Source of the DNA: Anaerolineaceae bacterium
GTDB lineage: Bacteria > Chloroflexota > Anaerolineae > Anaerolineales > Anaerolineaceae
Length of the DNA: 15,404 nucleotides
NCBI GenBank assembly: GCA_011620505.1
Contig: WOZA01000042.1
Location: 1-15,404, forward strand
Reading direction: 5' to 3'
The notes under the pieces are model-generated. The model saw nothing but the letters and a program-made list of their open reading frames with translations. It had not been told where the DNA came from and ran no database searches. The position numbers were made by a program, and so were the translations under genes. Positions 15,359-15,404 of this stretch are shown here, piece after piece; the first letter of the stretch is position 1; every line of letters starts with the position of its first letter.

Positions 15359-15404
15359 ATGCCCCGCTGACATTCGATTTCCCACTGGAGCAACTAAAGA
15401 CCTG
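15359..15404 (+). CDS. Start of a probable CE7-type acetyl esterase, truncated by the window, with apparent frameshift
   Basis: GAGGA at 15350-15354 precedes an ATG at 15359, but that frame reads Met-Pro-Arg-stop. One frame over, from 15367, the DNA reads LTFDFPLEQLKT, which resembles the first residues of CE7 cephalosporin-C deacetylase/acetyl xylan esterases (LFDLPLDQL-like, from memory of the family). One extra C in the CCCC run at 15362-15365 would give MPPLTFDFPLEQLKT from the ATG. Either there is a sequencing or assembly indel, a true frameshift mutation, or translation begins at CTG 15367 (AGGAAG 10 nt upstream). Only 12 residues are visible, so the family call is tentative. An acetyl esterase would fit use of acetylated hemicellulose oligosaccharides. 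Confidence 0.5.

Overview
The window reads as one carbohydrate-uptake and degradation locus, entirely on the + strand, from a bacterium that is probably a member of the Chloroflexota (Anaerolineae-like). That placement is an inference. It rests on the lipoprotein signal followed by a Thr/Pro/Ala/Glu repeat linker in the binding protein, moderate G+C, frequent GTG/TTG starts, and an oligopeptide-type ABC importer paired with intracellular glycosidases. No rRNA, tRNA, IS element, CRISPR array or phage gene is visible.

Layout: positions 1-169 hold nothing I can assign. Positions 170-225 carry a perfect-consensus promoter (TTGACA-16-TATAAT) with an 18-bp near-palindromic LacI-type operator just downstream. 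They drive a LacI-family repressor gene (360-1364) that ends in a hairpin-plus-T-tract terminator. A 164-bp gap follows. Next come a family-5 solute-binding lipoprotein (1529-3439), a 14-bp perfect hairpin, two permeases (3515-4519, 4534-5787) and two ATPases (5788-6804, 6797-7624). After another hairpin-bearing gap come a YdjC/ChbG-type deacetylase (7745-8626), a GH2 beta-mannosidase (8623-11103), a GH3 enzyme with a C-terminal Fn3-like domain (11131-13425) and a second, architecturally different GH3 enzyme (13446-15314). At the right edge is the first piece of what looks like a CE7 acetyl esterase, with an apparent one-base frameshift four codons in.

Working model (inference): beta-linked manno/gluco-oligosaccharides are captured by the lipoprotein and imported intact by the ABC transporter. 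They are deacetylated by the YdjC-like and CE7-like enzymes and trimmed in the cytoplasm by the beta-mannosidase and the two GH3 beta-glycosidases, none of which has a signal peptide. The best guess for the substrate is acetylated glucomannan or mannan fragments. The LacI protein probably represses itself through the 208-225 operator and may also act on the transport operon through half-sites around 1372-1418. No endo-mannanase, mannoside phosphorylase or sugar isomerase lies in the window, so the polymer must be cut by enzymes encoded elsewhere or by other organisms.

Most notable for follow-up: the apparent frameshift at the CE7-like start, the permease with a roughly 145-residue extracytoplasmic insertion, the pairing of a YdjC deacetylase with a beta-mannosidase, and the regulatory DNA around the LacI gene. 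The individual families are all known; I see no protein family here that I would call entirely new.
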